DNA of 64,000 bases, taken from contig NZ_CP020694.1 of assembly GCF_003611275.1 (NCBI RefSeq), forward strand, positions 1,860,001 to 1,924,000, written 5' to 3'. The position numbers were made by a program, and so were the translations under genes. Source of the stretch: Sulfitobacter sp. D7 (GTDB taxonomy: Bacteria; Pseudomonadota; Alphaproteobacteria; Rhodobacterales; Rhodobacteraceae). How positions within the stretch are numbered: the stretch's first letter is position 1; each line of letters begins with the position of its first letter. The notes under the pieces were generated by a model. The model saw nothing but the letters and a program-made list of their open reading frames with translations. It made no database searches and was not told the DNA's origin. Shown piece by piece: positions 34,289 to 44,342 of the stretch.

Positions 34289-35179
34289 ATGATCAGGTCC
34301 ATGACAGGTTTCGCCTCTGCCTCCGGCACTTTGGAAGGCTGGAGCTGGTCTTGGGAACTGCGCGCGGTCAATGGCAAAGGGCTCGACCTGCGGCTGCGTG
34401 TGCCCGATTGGGTCGACGGGCTGGAGGTCGCCCTGCGCAAGCAGGTGACGGCTCAGGTGGCGCGGGGCAATATCACCTGCAACCTGCGCATATCCTCGGC
34501 TGAGAGCGACGGCAGCTTGCAGGTCAACGCGGCGCATGTCGACACGCTGCTGACCGCCCTGCATGAGATTGAGGCCCGCGCGATGGATGCCGGTGTGTCG
34601 CTCGCGCCCTCGCGGGCAAGCGACATTCTCACCATGCGCGGCGTGCTGGAACAGGCCGAGCAGGCACAGGACATCGACGCGCTGCGCGACGCTTTGCTGT
34701 CGGAAATGCCCGCCTTGCTGCGCGACTTCAACGCCATGCGTGAGCAGGAAGGCGCGGCGCTGGCCACGGTCATGCAAGCGCAATTGACCGAGGTCGAAAA
34801 CCTTGCCGCCGAAGCCGCCGCATTGGCCGAGGCGCGCCGCGAAGACAGCGCCGCCAACCTGCGCCGCAACCTCGCGCGGGTGCTCGACAACAGCGAAGGC
34901 GCGGATGCCGACCGGGTGGCGCAGGAACTGGCCTTGATCGCGGTCAAAGCCGATGTCACCGAAGAGATTGACCGCCTTGCTGCCCATGTCGCCGCCGCCC
35001 GGGCGCTGATCGGGCAGGGCGGGCCGGTGGGGCGCAAGCTGGATTTCCTGATGCAGGAGTTCAACCGCGAAGCCAACACGCTCTGCTCCAAGGCGCAGAG
35101 CACGGAATTAACGACTGTCGGTCTGGCCCTGAAGGCGGTGATCGACCAAATGCGCGAACAAGTGCAAAATGTGGAGTAA
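34289..35179 (+). CDS. YicC family endoribonuclease
   Basis: A 296-residue cytoplasmic protein. It begins MIRSMTGFA, the hallmark start of YicC, has YicC_N to about residue 155 and the DUF1732 C-terminal domain with GRKLDFLMQEFNREANTLCSK (given in part as GRKLDFLMQEF) near the end. Enteric YicC is an endoribonuclease that affects sRNA turnover. The ATG at 34289 is chosen by this start and by AAGGA eight bases upstream, although the frame is open for 200 bases more. The gmk gene follows after three bases, the usual pairing in many bacteria. Confidence 0.94.
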   Translation: MIRSMTGFASASGTLEGWSWSWELRAVNGKGLDLRLRVPDWVDGLEVALRKQVTAQVARGNITCNLRISSAESDGSLQVNAAHVDTLLTALHEIEARAMDAGVSLAPSRASDILTMRGVLEQAEQAQDIDALRDALLSEMPALLRDFNAMREQEGAALATVMQAQLTEVENLAAEAAALAEARREDSAANLRRNLARVLDNSEGADADRVAQELALIAVKADVTEEIDRLAAHVAAARALIGQGGPVGRKLDFLMQEFNREANTLCSKAQSTELTTVGLALKAVIDQMREQVQNVE

Positions 35180-35182
35180 GAC

Positions 35183-35830
35183 GTGACCAACCCAAGCCGA
35201 CGCGGCCTTCTGATCATTCTCAGTTCCCCCTCTGGGGCGGGCAAATCGACCATGGCCCGCGCCCTGCGCGCATGGGATCCGACGATCAACTTCTCGGTTT
35301 CCGCCACCACCCGCGCCCCCCGTCCGGGCGAGGAGGACGGCACCGATTACCGCTTCGTCGGCGAAGAGCACTTCCGTCAGGCCGTGGCTGAGGGCGAGAT
35401 GCTGGAACATGCCCATGTCTTTGGCAACTTCTACGGCTCGCCCAAGGCGCCCGTGCAGGCGGCGATCGATCAGGGGCAAGATATCCTCTTTGACATCGAC
35501 TGGCAGGGCGCACAGCAAATCCGCAACTCGGATCTGAACACCCACACGCTGTCGATCTTCCTGCTGCCGCCCTCGATCACCGAATTGAAACGCCGTTTGG
35601 AAAGCCGTGGGCAGGACGATGCCGAGACCATTGCCAAACGCATGGGCAAAAGCTGGGACGAGATCAGCCACTGGGATGGCTATGACTTCGTGCTGGTGAA
35701 TGACGACCTTGATCAGACCGAGGCACGGCTGAAATCCATCATCACCGCCGCGCGGCTGCGGCTGAGCCAACAGCCCGCGATCAAGGACCATGTCCGCCGT
35801 CTGCAATCTGAATTTGAGGAGTTGAAATGA
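35183..35830 (+). CDS. gmk: Guanylate kinase
   Basis: A 215-residue enzyme that phosphorylates GMP to GDP. P-loop [10 protein letters not shown] lies at residues 13-22; [14 protein letters not shown] and TDYRFV bind GMP; the lid and ADENINE-side residues follow at the normal distance. Start GTG at 35183 lies three bases after the yicC stop, and the stop overlaps the next gene by four bases, so yicC-gmk-carbonic anhydrase form one unit. Confidence 0.96.
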   Translation: MTNPSRRGLLIILSSPSGAGKSTMARALRAWDPTINFSVSATTRAPRPGEEDGTDYRFVGEEHFRQAVAEGEMLEHAHVFGNFYGSPKAPVQAAIDQGQDILFDIDWQGAQQIRNSDLNTHTLSIFLLPPSITELKRRLESRGQDDAETIAKRMGKSWDEISHWDGYDFVLVNDDLDQTEARLKSIITAARLRLSQQPAIKDHVRRLQSEFEELK

Positions 35831-36348
35831 CCCTTTACGCCCTTGCTGATGCCCGCCCCGATGTCTCTCCCGATGCTTGGGTCGCGCCGGATGCCAATGT
35901 GATCGGCAAAGTCACACTCGGGCCTGACGCCTCTGTCTGGTTCGGCAGCACCCTGCGCGGCGACAATGAGATGATCACCGTGGGCCGCGGCAGCAACGTG
36001 CAAGAGAACTGCGTCTTTCACACCGATATGGGCTATCCGCTGACCGTGGGCGAGGATTGCACCATCGGCCACAAAGTCATGCTGCACGGCTGCACCATCG
36101 GCGACAACAGCTTGATCGGCATGGGAGCCACGGTGCTGAACGGCGCTAAGATCGGCAAAAACTGCCTGATTGGGGCAGGGGCGCTGATCACCGAAAACAA
36201 GGTGATCCCCGATGGATCACTCGTTATGGGCGTGCCGGGCAAAGTGGTGCGCGAACTCGATGCACAGGCGATCCAACAGTTGACCGCCAGCGCCAAACAC
36301 TATGCCGAAAACGCCGCGCGCTTCCGTCGCGATCTTGAACCGCTCTGA
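35827..36348 (+). CDS. Gamma carbonic anhydrase family protein
   Basis: A 173-residue trimer-forming left-handed beta helix. The zinc histidines are in [18 protein letters not shown], giving H-x(n)-HxxxxH as in the CaiE/YrdA/PaaY group. These proteins may hydrate CO2 or act on acyl-CoA thioesters; activity of many is unproven. The start overlaps gmk by four bases and the stop is one base from the phoR start, so it is in the same transcript as phoR. Confidence 0.92.
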   Translation: MTLYALADARPDVSPDAWVAPDANVIGKVTLGPDASVWFGSTLRGDNEMITVGRGSNVQENCVFHTDMGYPLTVGEDCTIGHKVMLHGCTIGDNSLIGMGATVLNGAKIGKNCLIGAGALITENKVIPDGSLVMGVPGKVVRELDAQAIQQLTASAKHYAENAARFRRDLEPL

Positions 36349-36349
36349 C

Positions 36350-37402
36350 ATGGGCAACACCGCCGTGACCCTTGCCGATGTGGTGGCGGCGCTGCCGCTG
36401 CCAAGCGTGGCCATCAACGCCGAAGAGCGGATCACCGTTCTGAACGCCCCCGCCGAAGATTTGCTGGGCAAGGGGCTACTGGGCCGCCACTTTGTCACCG
36501 CGCTGCGCCAGCCGGGGCTGGTCGAAGCGGTGGAGCGGTGTCTTTCGGGGGCGGGCCCCTGCCAAGCGCGTTTCACCAGCATTGGCGGCGAACACGGCAC
36601 CACCTATGACGTCAGCCTGCGCCCGGTGGGGGCGCATGGGATTGTCCTGCTCAGCTTCAACGATGTGACGGAGATGGCGCAGGCCGGGCAAATGCGCCGC
36701 GATTTCGTGGCCAATGTCAGCCACGAGTTGCGCACCCCGCTGACCGCGCTCATCGGATTTATCGAAACGCTGCAAGGCCCGGCGCGTGATGACACGGCGG
36801 CGCGCGAGCGTTTTCTGGGGATCATGGCGCAGGAAGCCGAGCGGATGAACCGACTGGTGGGCGAGCTTTTGTCGCTCAGCCGGGTCGAGGCCGAAGAGCG
36901 CGTGCGCCCGGAAGTGCCGATTGACCTGCGCGATGTGCTGCGCGGCACCCTGCGCAACCTCGCCCCGCTGGCGGTGGATAGCAACGTGACACTGGCGCCG
37001 ACATTGGGCGATGCCCCGGCGCTTGTGCTGGGGGATGCGGACCAATTGGTGCAGGTCTTTACCAATCTTATCGAGAACGCGATCAAATACGGCGGGCGCG
37101 ACAACAGGGTCGAGATTTCGGTCAAAAGCACGGCCCATGACCCCGCCATGCGCGGCCCGGCGGTCTATGTCAGCGTGCGCGACCACGGCCCCGGCATTGA
37201 TGCAATTCACCTGCCGCGCCTGACCGAACGGTTTTACCGCGTCGACAGTCACCGCAGCCGCGCGCTTGGGGGGACAGGGTTGGGTCTGGCCATCGTCAAA
37301 CACATCATGAATCGCCACCGCGGGCGGCTTAAGGTGACCAGCACCCCCGGCCAAGGGGCCGAATTCCGCGTGATTTTGCCGATGAAAACGGAATCTGACT
37401 AA
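36350..37402 (+). CDS. phoR: PhoR-like sensor histidine kinase without membrane segment
   Basis: A 350-residue kinase. A PAS-like N-terminal domain (ALPLPSVAINAEERITVLNA) covers residues 1-105; the dimerisation domain has His125 in VSHELRTPLTALIGF; N, G1 and G2 boxes are NLIENAIKYGG, DHGPGID and GGTGLGLAI. No transmembrane span is visible, unlike enteric PhoR, so sensing must be through cytoplasmic contacts, perhaps PhoU/PstB. ATG 36350 is one base after the preceding stop; a longer frame overlapping that gene is unlikely. The pst operon starts 138 bases downstream, with phoB at its far end. Confidence 0.9.
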   Translation: MGNTAVTLADVVAALPLPSVAINAEERITVLNAPAEDLLGKGLLGRHFVTALRQPGLVEAVERCLSGAGPCQARFTSIGGEHGTTYDVSLRPVGAHGIVLLSFNDVTEMAQAGQMRRDFVANVSHELRTPLTALIGFIETLQGPARDDTAARERFLGIMAQEAERMNRLVGELLSLSRVEAEERVRPEVPIDLRDVLRGTLRNLAPLAVDSNVTLAPTLGDAPALVLGDADQLVQVFTNLIENAIKYGGRDNRVEISVKSTAHDPAMRGPAVYVSVRDHGPGIDAIHLPRLTERFYRVDSHRSRALGGTGLGLAIVKHIMNRHRGRLKVTSTPGQGAEFRVILPMKTESD

Positions 37403-37432
37403 ATTTTGCAGAAATTTGGTGATTCAGGCCGA

Positions 37433-37465
37433 CTGTCATGAAACTGTAACGTTGCTGTCACAAAA
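37433..37465 (+). promoter_or_regulatory. Pho box with three 11-bp direct repeats
   Basis: Heptamers CTGTCAT (37433), CTGTAAC (37444) and CTGTCAC (37455) recur with exact 11-base spacing and AT-richer 4-base spacers. This matches the PhoB-binding site of phosphate-starvation promoters. It lies about 76 bases upstream of the pstS start codon, so PhoB encoded at the operon end would activate its own operon. Confidence 0.92.
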
Positions 37466-37540
37466 GCACAGCACCGCCTTCATAGACGGGGCGCAGATCA
37501 CCATGGGGTGGTCACCAATTCGCATCTGACAGGAGATATC

Positions 37541-38581
37541 ATGTCACTCGCAAAACTCACCACTTCCGCCCTGGCGATTGCCGCCGTATCCGCAACTGCC
37601 GCTGCCGCGCGTGACCAAGTACAGGTTGCCGGTTCCTCGACCGTGCTGCCCTATGCCTCCATCGTCGCCGAAGCCTTCGGCGAAAACTTTGACTTCCCGA
37701 CACCGGTCGTGGAATCGGGCGGCTCTTCGGCTGGCCTCAAGCGTTTCTGCGAAGGCGTGGGCGAGAACACCATCGACGTGGCCAACGCCTCGCGCCAGAT
37801 CAAAGAAGCCGAAGTGGCGGCCTGTGCCGAAAACGGCGTGACCGACATCATCGAAGTGCGCGTCGGCTATGACGGCATCGTCTTTGCCTCCGACATCAAC
37901 GGCGAAACTTTTGAGTTCACGCCGGTCGATTGGTACAAAGCCCTGAGCGCCAAGGTTGTCGTAGACGGCGAAGTGACTGAAAACCCTTACACAACTTGGG
38001 ATCAGGTCAACCCCGATTTCCCCGCCCAGCCGATCCAAGCCTTCGTTCCCGGCACCAAGCACGGCACGCGCGAAGTGTTCGAAGACAAGGTGATCCTCGC
38101 GGGTTGCGAAGAAACCGGCGATTTTGAGGCCTTCCTCGAAGCGGCGGACGGCGACAAGAAAGCCGCCGAGAAAGAGTGCATCAGCCTGCGCACCGATGGT
38201 AAATCCGTCGACATCGACGGCGACTACACCGAAACGCTGGCACGCATCGAAAGCAACCAAGACGGCATCGGCGTCTTTGGTCTGGCCTTCTATGAGAACA
38301 ACACCGACAAGCTGCAGGTTGCCACCATGGGCGGCGTTGAGCCAACCACCGAGAGCATCGCCTCGGGTGACTACCCCGTGTCGCGCCCGCTGTTCTTCTA
38401 CGTCAAGAAAGCCCACATCGGCGTGATCCCCGGTCTGAAAGAATACGCTGAGTTCTTCGTCGCGGACGAAGTTGCTGGCCCCGACGGCCCGCTGGCCGAA
38501 TACGGTCTGGTGTCCGACCCCGAGCTGGCCGACACCCAGTCCGTGGTTGCCGACGAGACCGTCATGGGCAGCGGTTCCTAA
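37541..38581 (+). CDS. pstS: Phosphate ABC transporter substrate-binding protein
   Basis: A 346-residue periplasmic protein with a signal peptide ending near ATAAAA (residue 24). The mature N-terminus DQVQVAGSSTVLPY and VESGGSSAGLKRFCEG are the phosphate-binding loops of the PstS/PhoX type. It delivers phosphate to PstCA. AGGAG stands six bases before the ATG. A strong terminator follows, so pstS message should exceed that of the downstream genes. Confidence 0.95.
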   Translation: MSLAKLTTSALAIAAVSATAAAARDQVQVAGSSTVLPYASIVAEAFGENFDFPTPVVESGGSSAGLKRFCEGVGENTIDVANASRQIKEAEVAACAENGVTDIIEVRVGYDGIVFASDINGETFEFTPVDWYKALSAKVVVDGEVTENPYTTWDQVNPDFPAQPIQAFVPGTKHGTREVFEDKVILAGCEETGDFEAFLEAADGDKKAAEKECISLRTDGKSVDIDGDYTETLARIESNQDGIGVFGLAFYENNTDKLQVATMGGVEPTTESIASGDYPVSRPLFFYVKKAHIGVIPGLKEYAEFFVADEVAGPDGPLAEYGLVSDPELADTQSVVADETVMGSGS

Positions 38582-38598
38582 ACCTAACCTAAACGACG

Positions 38599-38627
38599 CC
38601 GGGGGCGGGCAACTGCCCCCGGTTTTT
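38599..38627 (+). terminator. Intercistronic terminator between pstS and pstC
   Basis: CCGGGGGC (38599-38606) pairs with GCCCCCGG (38615-38622) and is followed by five T residues. Partial termination here would give high binding protein and lower permease levels. Confidence 0.85.
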
Positions 38628-38652
38628 CGCTTTTTGATCCACCGGGGGACAT

Positions 38653-40149
38653 GTGGGACAAATACTGACAACAGGCGCGGTGCTGCCACTGGTCATCCTG
38701 ATCGCGGCTTTGGCACTGGGCGGCTACTTTCTTGCGCGGCGGCGGGCTTTGGCCTCTGCCCAAGGCGACAGCCGCAATCTGCATTCGCTGCCAAGCTATT
38801 ACGGCTATAACGCGGTGATGAGCGTGGCAGTGCCCGCGCTTTTGGTTCTGGGCCTCTGGCTGCTGGTGCAGCCGATGCTGGTGCAATCTTCGGTGGTCGA
38901 CATGATCCCTGCCGAGGCTGTGCCCGAAGGGTCTTCTGTTAACCTGATCATGAGCGATGTACGCCGGTTGGCCGATGGGCTGGATGCGGCGGTTTCTGCC
39001 GGCGCTCTCAGCGCGGGCGACGCAACGGACCTATCTGCCGCGGACGATCTGCGCGCATGGCTGGCCGAACGCGGCGTCGCCATCGGGGCCGAGATCAGCC
39101 CCGAAGTCCTCGCCGCCGCGCAGGCCTACCGCGAGATGACGGCCACGGGCAATTTTTGGCGCAACATTGTCGTCGCACTCATCGCCTTGATCGCGCTTTT
39201 TCTGGTGCTGCGCGAAACCGATGCCGAATTCCGCGCGCGCAACCGAGTCGAGGGTGGCATCAAAGCGCTGCTGATCCTTGCGGCCTCCCTCGCGATCCTC
39301 ACCACCGTGGGCATTGTGCTGTCGATGCTGTTCGAGACGATCAACTTCTTTAATCTGCATCCGTGGACCGATTTCTTCTTCGGCTCGTCGTGGGCGCCGA
39401 ATTTCCGCGGGGACAGTGACCTGTCGATCCTGCCGCTGCTTTGGGGGACGCTCTATATCTCTTTCATTGCGCTGCTGGTGGCTGTGCCCATCGGGCTTTT
39501 CGCGGCGATTTACCTAAGTGAATATGCCGGTCCCAAAGTGCGCGCCACAGCCAAGCCGCTGCTGGAGATCCTCGCTGGTATCCCCACCATCGTTTACGGT
39601 CTCTTCGCGCTGCTGACGGTTGGGCCGTTCCTTGTGCAGGTCTTTGGCCGGGGGGATGCAGGGCTGCTGGGCGTTGACTGGATGTCTGGCGCGACCTCGG
39701 TGCTGACCGCTGGTTTGGTCATGGGCATCATGCTGATCCCTTTCGTCTCCTCCCTGTCGGACGACATCATCAACGCGGTGCCCCAGTCGCTACGCGACGG
39801 CTCCTTCGGCTTGGGTGCAACGCAGTCCGAGACAATCCGTCAGGTCGTGATCCCCGCCGCTTTGCCGGGCATCGTCGGGGCCGTTTTGCTGGCCGCCAGC
39901 CGCGCCATCGGTGAGACGATGATCGTCGTGCTGGGGGCAGGGGCCATCGCCCGCATCTCGGCCAATCCGCTGGAAGCCATGACCACCATCACCACCCGCA
40001 TCGTTAGCCAGTTGACCGGGGACAGCGATTTCGCCAGCCCAGAAACACTGGTGGCCTTTGCCCTTGGCCTGACCCTCTTCGTCCTGACCTTGGGCCTGAA
40101 CGTGCTGGCCCTCTACATCGTGCGTAAATACCGGGAGCAGTACGAATGA
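38653..40149 (+). CDS. pstC: Phosphate ABC transporter permease PstC
   Basis: A 498-residue inner membrane permease. The C-terminal 300 residues hold the usual six spans with KPLLEILAGIPTIVYGLFAL and the EAA loop SLRDGSFGLGATQSETIRQVV (in part). The first 200 residues, with two or three more membrane segments around a periplasmic loop, make it longer than E. coli PstC (about 320), as is common in alphaproteobacteria. GTG start at 38653 follows GGGGGAC. Stop overlaps pstA by four bases. Confidence 0.95.
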   Translation: MGQILTTGAVLPLVILIAALALGGYFLARRRALASAQGDSRNLHSLPSYYGYNAVMSVAVPALLVLGLWLLVQPMLVQSSVVDMIPAEAVPEGSSVNLIMSDVRRLADGLDAAVSAGALSAGDATDLSAADDLRAWLAERGVAIGAEISPEVLAAAQAYREMTATGNFWRNIVVALIALIALFLVLRETDAEFRARNRVEGGIKALLILAASLAILTTVGIVLSMLFETINFFNLHPWTDFFFGSSWAPNFRGDSDLSILPLLWGTLYISFIALLVAVPIGLFAAIYLSEYAGPKVRATAKPLLEILAGIPTIVYGLFALLTVGPFLVQVFGRGDAGLLGVDWMSGATSVLTAGLVMGIMLIPFVSSLSDDIINAVPQSLRDGSFGLGATQSETIRQVVIPAALPGIVGAVLLAASRAIGETMIVVLGAGAIARISANPLEAMTTITTRIVSQLTGDSDFASPETLVAFALGLTLFVLTLGLNVLALYIVRKYREQYE

Positions 40150-41501
40150 GCGATATCCCCAACCCCGCAGCCCCTTTTGCAGACCCGCGCGGTGCGTCCC
40201 TGCTGGTGCAAGACGGGCGGACCAAACGCCGCAACGCCGCCGAGGGCCGTTTCAAGCTCTATGGGATCATTGCCATCGTCATCGGCCTACTGATGCTGCT
40301 GACGCTGCTTTTCACCATCATCTCCCGCGGTACCGGCGCGTTCCAGCAGACCTATGTGACGCTTTCCGTGCCACTTCTGGAGGACAAGCTCGACAAGAAC
40401 GGCAACCGTGATCTGGAAGACATTAAAAAGGTCTCGACCTTCGGCTATTCGCCTTTGCTGAAAGCGGCCTTTGAAAACAAGGTCGAAGCGGCGGGGATCG
40501 AGACTGATCTCAAGTCGAAAGACATGGCTGACATCCTGTCGAAAGACGCCGCTGCACAGCTTCGCGATCATGTTCTGGCGAGCCCAGAGTTGATCGGGAC
40601 CGCCGCCGAGTTCGAGTTCCTGACCAACAGCCGCGTCGATGGCTACCTCAAGGGCCGTGTGACCCGCGAAAGCATCGCCAATGACAAGAACATCAGCGCC
40701 GAACAGCTTGATTTTGTAGATGTTTTGATTGCTGACGGCAGCCTCGAAAAGCGCTTTAACATCGACTTCATCACGGGCGCCGACGCCTCTGACGCGCGGC
40801 CCGAAGCGGCGGGCATGGGGGTGTCGATGATCGGTTCCTTTGCCATGATGCTGGTGGTGCTGGTGCTGGCGCTGCCCATCGGTGTTGCGGCCTCGATTTA
40901 CCTCGAAGAATTCGCCCCCAAGAACTGGATCACCGACATCATTGAGGTGAACATCAGCAACCTCGCTGCGGTGCCGTCGATCGTCTTTGGTATCCTCGGC
41001 CTTGCGGTATTTATCAACTATATGCACCTGCCGAACTCCGCCCCCTTGGTCGGTGGTCTGGTGCTGACACTGATGACCCTGCCGACGATCATCATCTCGA
41101 CCCGCGCTTCGCTGAAATCCGTGCCGCCGTCGATCCGTGATGCGGCGCTTGGGGTAGGGGCCTCGAAGATGCAATCGGTCTTTCACCATGTGCTGCCCTT
41201 GGCCGCGCCAGGTATTCTGACCGGCACCATCATCGGGCTGGCGCAAGCCCTTGGCGAAACGGCACCTTTGCTGCTGATCGGCATGGTCGGCTTCATCGCC
41301 TCCAACCCACCGGAAAGCATCGCCGAAGGGCTGATGTCCCCGAACTCCGCCATGCCGGCCCAGATTTACGAATGGGCCAAACGCGCCGACCCGGCCTTCT
41401 ATGAACGCGCTTGGGGCGGTATCATCATCTTGCTGGTGTTCCTGATCTCGATGAATGCCATCGCCGTGCTGCTGCGCCGCCGCTTTGAGCGACGCTGGTA
41501 A
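40146..41501 (+). CDS. pstA: Phosphate ABC transporter permease PstA
   Basis: A 451-residue membrane protein. One N-terminal span (residues 40-62), a periplasmic region of about 160 residues, then the core permease with [20 protein letters not shown] and the EAA loop [21 protein letters not shown] (in part). As with PstC, the long periplasmic part is an alphaproteobacterial feature. It completes the phosphate channel. Overlap with pstC indicates coupled translation. Confidence 0.95.
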   Translation: MSDIPNPAAPFADPRGASLLVQDGRTKRRNAAEGRFKLYGIIAIVIGLLMLLTLLFTIISRGTGAFQQTYVTLSVPLLEDKLDKNGNRDLEDIKKVSTFGYSPLLKAAFENKVEAAGIETDLKSKDMADILSKDAAAQLRDHVLASPELIGTAAEFEFLTNSRVDGYLKGRVTRESIANDKNISAEQLDFVDVLIADGSLEKRFNIDFITGADASDARPEAAGMGVSMIGSFAMMLVVLVLALPIGVAASIYLEEFAPKNWITDIIEVNISNLAAVPSIVFGILGLAVFINYMHLPNSAPLVGGLVLTLMTLPTIIISTRASLKSVPPSIRDAALGVGASKMQSVFHHVLPLAAPGILTGTIIGLAQALGETAPLLLIGMVGFIASNPPESIAEGLMSPNSAMPAQIYEWAKRADPAFYERAWGGIIILLVFLISMNAIAVLLRRRFERRW

Positions 41502-41517
41502 ACAAAGGACGGGACCC

Positions 41518-42315
41518 ATGAAAGACAACAGATATTCGGAGAGTGACGTGACAACCCAACCCGTCAAGATCGCGGCCCGCAATGTGCAGGTCTACTACGG
41601 TGACAGCCACGCCATTCGCGACGTGGACATCGACATCAACGACAAAACCGTGACCGCCTTTATCGGGCCCTCGGGCTGCGGCAAGTCGACTTTTCTGCGC
41701 TGTATCAACAGGATGAACGACACAATTGATGCGGCCCGCGTGACCGGTGACATCCGTATCGACGGCGAAGACATCTATGACAAGCGCGTCGATCCGGTGC
41801 AGCTGCGCGCCAAGGTGGGCATGGTGTTCCAAAAGCCGAACCCGTTCCCCAAGTCGATCTATGACAATGTCGCCTATGGCCCGCGCATCCACGGGCTGGC
41901 GCGCAACAAGGCAGATCTGGACGATATCGTCGAGCAAGCGCTGCGCCGTGGGGCAATCTGGAACGAGGTGAAAGACCGTCTGCACGCGCCGGGCACCGGC
42001 CTGTCGGGTGGACAACAGCAACGCCTCTGCATTGCCCGCGCCGTGGCCACGGAGCCAGAAGTACTTTTGATGGACGAACCATGCTCCGCACTCGACCCGA
42101 TCGCCACCGCGCAAGTCGAGGAATTGATTGACGAATTGCGTCAGAACTACTCCGTCGTGATCGTCACACACTCCATGCAACAGGCCGCGCGAGTGAGCCA
42201 GAAAACCGCCTTCTTCCACCTCGGCAACCTTGTGGAATTTGGCGACACCGACGACATCTTCACGCGCCCCCAAGACCCGCGCACCGAAAGCTATATCACC
42301 GGCCGTATTGGATAA
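41518..42315 (+). CDS. pstB: Phosphate ABC transporter ATP-binding protein
   Basis: A 265-residue ATPase: Walker [10 protein letters not shown], PstB-specific [20 protein letters not shown] (20 residues), signature [14 protein letters not shown], Walker [14 protein letters not shown]. It powers PstCA and with PhoU restrains PhoR when phosphate is plentiful. AAAGGACGGG precedes ATG 41518, 16 bases after pstA. Confidence 0.97.
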   Translation: MKDNRYSESDVTTQPVKIAARNVQVYYGDSHAIRDVDIDINDKTVTAFIGPSGCGKSTFLRCINRMNDTIDAARVTGDIRIDGEDIYDKRVDPVQLRAKVGMVFQKPNPFPKSIYDNVAYGPRIHGLARNKADLDDIVEQALRRGAIWNEVKDRLHAPGTGLSGGQQQRLCIARAVATEPEVLLMDEPCSALDPIATAQVEELIDELRQNYSVVIVTHSMQQAARVSQKTAFFHLGNLVEFGDTDDIFTRPQDPRTESYITGRIG

Positions 42316-42319
42316 TATC

Positions 42320-43027
42320 ATGTCAGATCAACACATTGCATCAGCATTCGACCGCGATCTGGAAGCGGTTCAGGCCCAGATCCTCAAAATGGGCGGCTTG
42401 GTCGAAGACGCCATCCGCCGTGGCGCACAGTCACTTGAAACCCGCGACGAAGAGCTCGCCAATGAGGTGCGGGCAGGGGACAAGGCCATCGACGGGCTGG
42501 AAGAGCAGATCAACGAAAGCGCCGCCCGCGTCATCGCTTTGCGCGCGCCCACGGCGATTGACCTGCGGCTGACATTGAGTGTCATCAAGATTAGCGCCAA
42601 CCTCGAACGTATTGGCGACTATGCGAAAAACATGGCCAAGCGCAGCAACGTGCTGAACCAGATGGAGCCAGTCAGCGACAGCACCGGTGCGATCCGCCGC
42701 ATGGCCGGCGCAGTTGAGGCGATGCTGAAAGACGCGCTTGACGCCTATATCCAGCGCGACGCCGATCTTGCGCGTGACGTGATCACCCGCGACGAAGATG
42801 TCGACCAGATGTATAATGCGCTGTTCCGTGAATTCCTGACCTTCATGATGGAAGACCCGCGCAGCATCACCGCCTGCATGCACCTGCATTTCATCGCCAA
42901 AAACGTCGAGCGTATGGGTGACCATGTGACCGCCATCGCCGAACAAGTCGTCTATCTGGTGACCGGTGAGACGCCTGAGGACGACAGGCCCAAGGCCGAC
43001 CGCACCTCGATCACCACGAAGGACTGA
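42320..43027 (+). CDS. phoU: Phosphate signalling regulator PhoU
   Basis: A 235-residue all-helical protein with the two PhoU repeats; ISANLERIGDYAKNMAKR and FIAKNVERMGDHVTAIAEQV (20 residues) are the metal-binding ExxxD motifs. PhoU links the Pst transporter to PhoR and limits phosphate uptake. It starts four bases after pstB and phoB follows four bases after its stop. Confidence 0.96.
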   Translation: MSDQHIASAFDRDLEAVQAQILKMGGLVEDAIRRGAQSLETRDEELANEVRAGDKAIDGLEEQINESAARVIALRAPTAIDLRLTLSVIKISANLERIGDYAKNMAKRSNVLNQMEPVSDSTGAIRRMAGAVEAMLKDALDAYIQRDADLARDVITRDEDVDQMYNALFREFLTFMMEDPRSITACMHLHFIAKNVERMGDHVTAIAEQVVYLVTGETPEDDRPKADRTSITTKD

Positions 43028-43031
43028 AACC

Positions 43032-43721
43032 ATGGACGTGACCCGGCCACAGGTTTTGCTGGTAGAAGACGAACCCGCGCAACGTGAGGTATTGGCCTAC
43101 AACCTCGAAGCCGAAGGCTTTGAGGTGCGGCGCGCCGAGGATGGTGAAGAAGCCATGTTGCTGGTGTCAGAGGCCGCACCTGATCTGGTAATCCTCGATT
43201 GGATGATGCCCTTAATGAGCGGCATCGAAGTCTGCCGCCAGCTGAAGTCGCGAGAGAGCACCCGGCATATCCCGGTCATCATGCTCTCGGCGCGATCCGA
43301 GGAAGTGGACACCGTGCGGGGCCTTGAGACCGGCGCGGATGACTATGTGATCAAGCCATACAATCTGCGCGAACTCATGGCGCGGGTCCGTACGCAGTTG
43401 CGGCGCACGCGACCAGCAGCCGCAGGCGCGCTGCTCAGCTTCGATGACATCCAGCTTGATCCAGAACGCCATCGCGTAAGCCGTGCGGGCAATGAACTGA
43501 AACTGGGGCCAACAGAATATCGGCTGCTGACAACGCTGCTTGAGAAACCCGGCCGCGTGTTCAGCCGCGACCAGTTGCTCGACCACGTTTGGGGCCGCGA
43601 TATCTATGTCGACACGCGCACTGTGGACGTTCACATTGCACGACTGCGCAAGGCGTTAACCCGTGAAGGCGGTGGTGATCCGATCCGCACTGTGCGGGGC
43701 GCGGGTTATGCTTTGGGCTAA
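43032..43721 (+). CDS. phoB: Phosphate regulon response regulator
   Basis: A 229-residue OmpR/PhoB-type regulator. Receiver domain with acidic pocket VEDE and phosphorylated Asp56 (VILDWMMP); winged-helix domain from about residue 130 with RVFSRDQLLDHVWG and TRTVDVHIARLRKAL. It should bind the Pho box upstream of pstS. It closes the pst operon while its kinase gene lies upstream of the operon, a typical alphaproteobacterial order. Confidence 0.95.
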   Translation: MDVTRPQVLLVEDEPAQREVLAYNLEAEGFEVRRAEDGEEAMLLVSEAAPDLVILDWMMPLMSGIEVCRQLKSRESTRHIPVIMLSARSEEVDTVRGLETGADDYVIKPYNLRELMARVRTQLRRTRPAAAGALLSFDDIQLDPERHRVSRAGNELKLGPTEYRLLTTLLEKPGRVFSRDQLLDHVWGRDIYVDTRTVDVHIARLRKALTREGGGDPIRTVRGAGYALG

Positions 43722-43840
43722 GGCATTCTGTTCATCCTTAGGAAGCCATTTATCTACATAATACTGATTATGAGTTTTACATATTACGGTATTGGCCCCG
43801 TTGTTGCGATCTTCTCGCCACAGTAGCACCTCAATGCCAC

Positions 43841-43860
43841 CTGACGCTGGACAGCGCCAG
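43841..43860. promoter_or_regulatory. 20-bp dyad upstream of aroQ-luxR, operator or weak terminator
   Basis: CTGACGCTGGACAGCGCCAG is a 20-bp inverted repeat with one mismatch in nine pairs. Its length resembles a lux box and it lies 44 bases before the aroQ start. Because TTT follows, it could instead be a weak terminator for phoB. The sequence does not match the classic lux box closely. Confidence 0.45.
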
Positions 43861-43904
43861 TTTCGCTCCGCTAACACTATCTAGATGTTTTAAAGCGAGT
43901 GATT

Positions 43905-44342
43905 ATGGCCTCTGTACTTATTTTGAACGGCCCGAACCTGAACCTATTGGGCACGCGACAGCCTGAGGTCTATGGCAAGACGACCTTGGCGGATGTTGAG
44001 GCTCTCTGCGCGGCGGAAACTGCGCGCCTGGAATTGGAGATGCAATTTGCGCAGTCCAATCACGAAGGCGCGTTGATCGATTTGATCCATGAAGCCCGTG
44101 GCCAACATGCTGGTATCATTCTGAATGCTGGCGCCTATACGCATACGTCGATCGCGCTGATGGATGCCATTGCCTCGGTCGAACTCCCTGTGGTCGAAGT
44201 GCATTTGAGTAATATCCATGCCCGTGAGAGCTTTCGCCATAGGTCCTACATCGCCCCTGTGGCCATCGGACAAATCTGCGGTTTCGGTGTACACGGCTAT
44301 GTTTTGGCCATCCAAGCCCTTCAACGTTGCATTGTAAGCTAA
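43905..44342 (+). CDS. aroQ: Type II 3-dehydroquinate dehydratase
   Basis: A 145-residue dodecameric cytoplasmic enzyme of the shikimate pathway. [18 protein letters not shown] contains the catalytic Tyr and the flexible loop Arg; [12 protein letters not shown] supplies the catalytic His; [11 protein letters not shown] binds substrate. Start ATG 43905 is used rather than a GTG six bases earlier. Its stop TAA overlaps the ATG of the LuxR-type gene (TAATG), an unusual partner. Confidence 0.95.
   Translation: MASVLILNGPNLNLLGTRQPEVYGKTTLADVEALCAAETARLELEMQFAQSNHEGALIDLIHEARGQHAGIILNAGAYTHTSIALMDAIASVELPVVEVHLSNIHARESFRHRSYIAPVAIGQICGFGVHGYVLAIQALQRCIVS

Noticed and set aside
43656..43877. Leftward 73-codon frame between phoB and aroQ
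   Set aside because: AT-rich promoter region, overlaps the end of phoB, no ribosome site or family resemblance.
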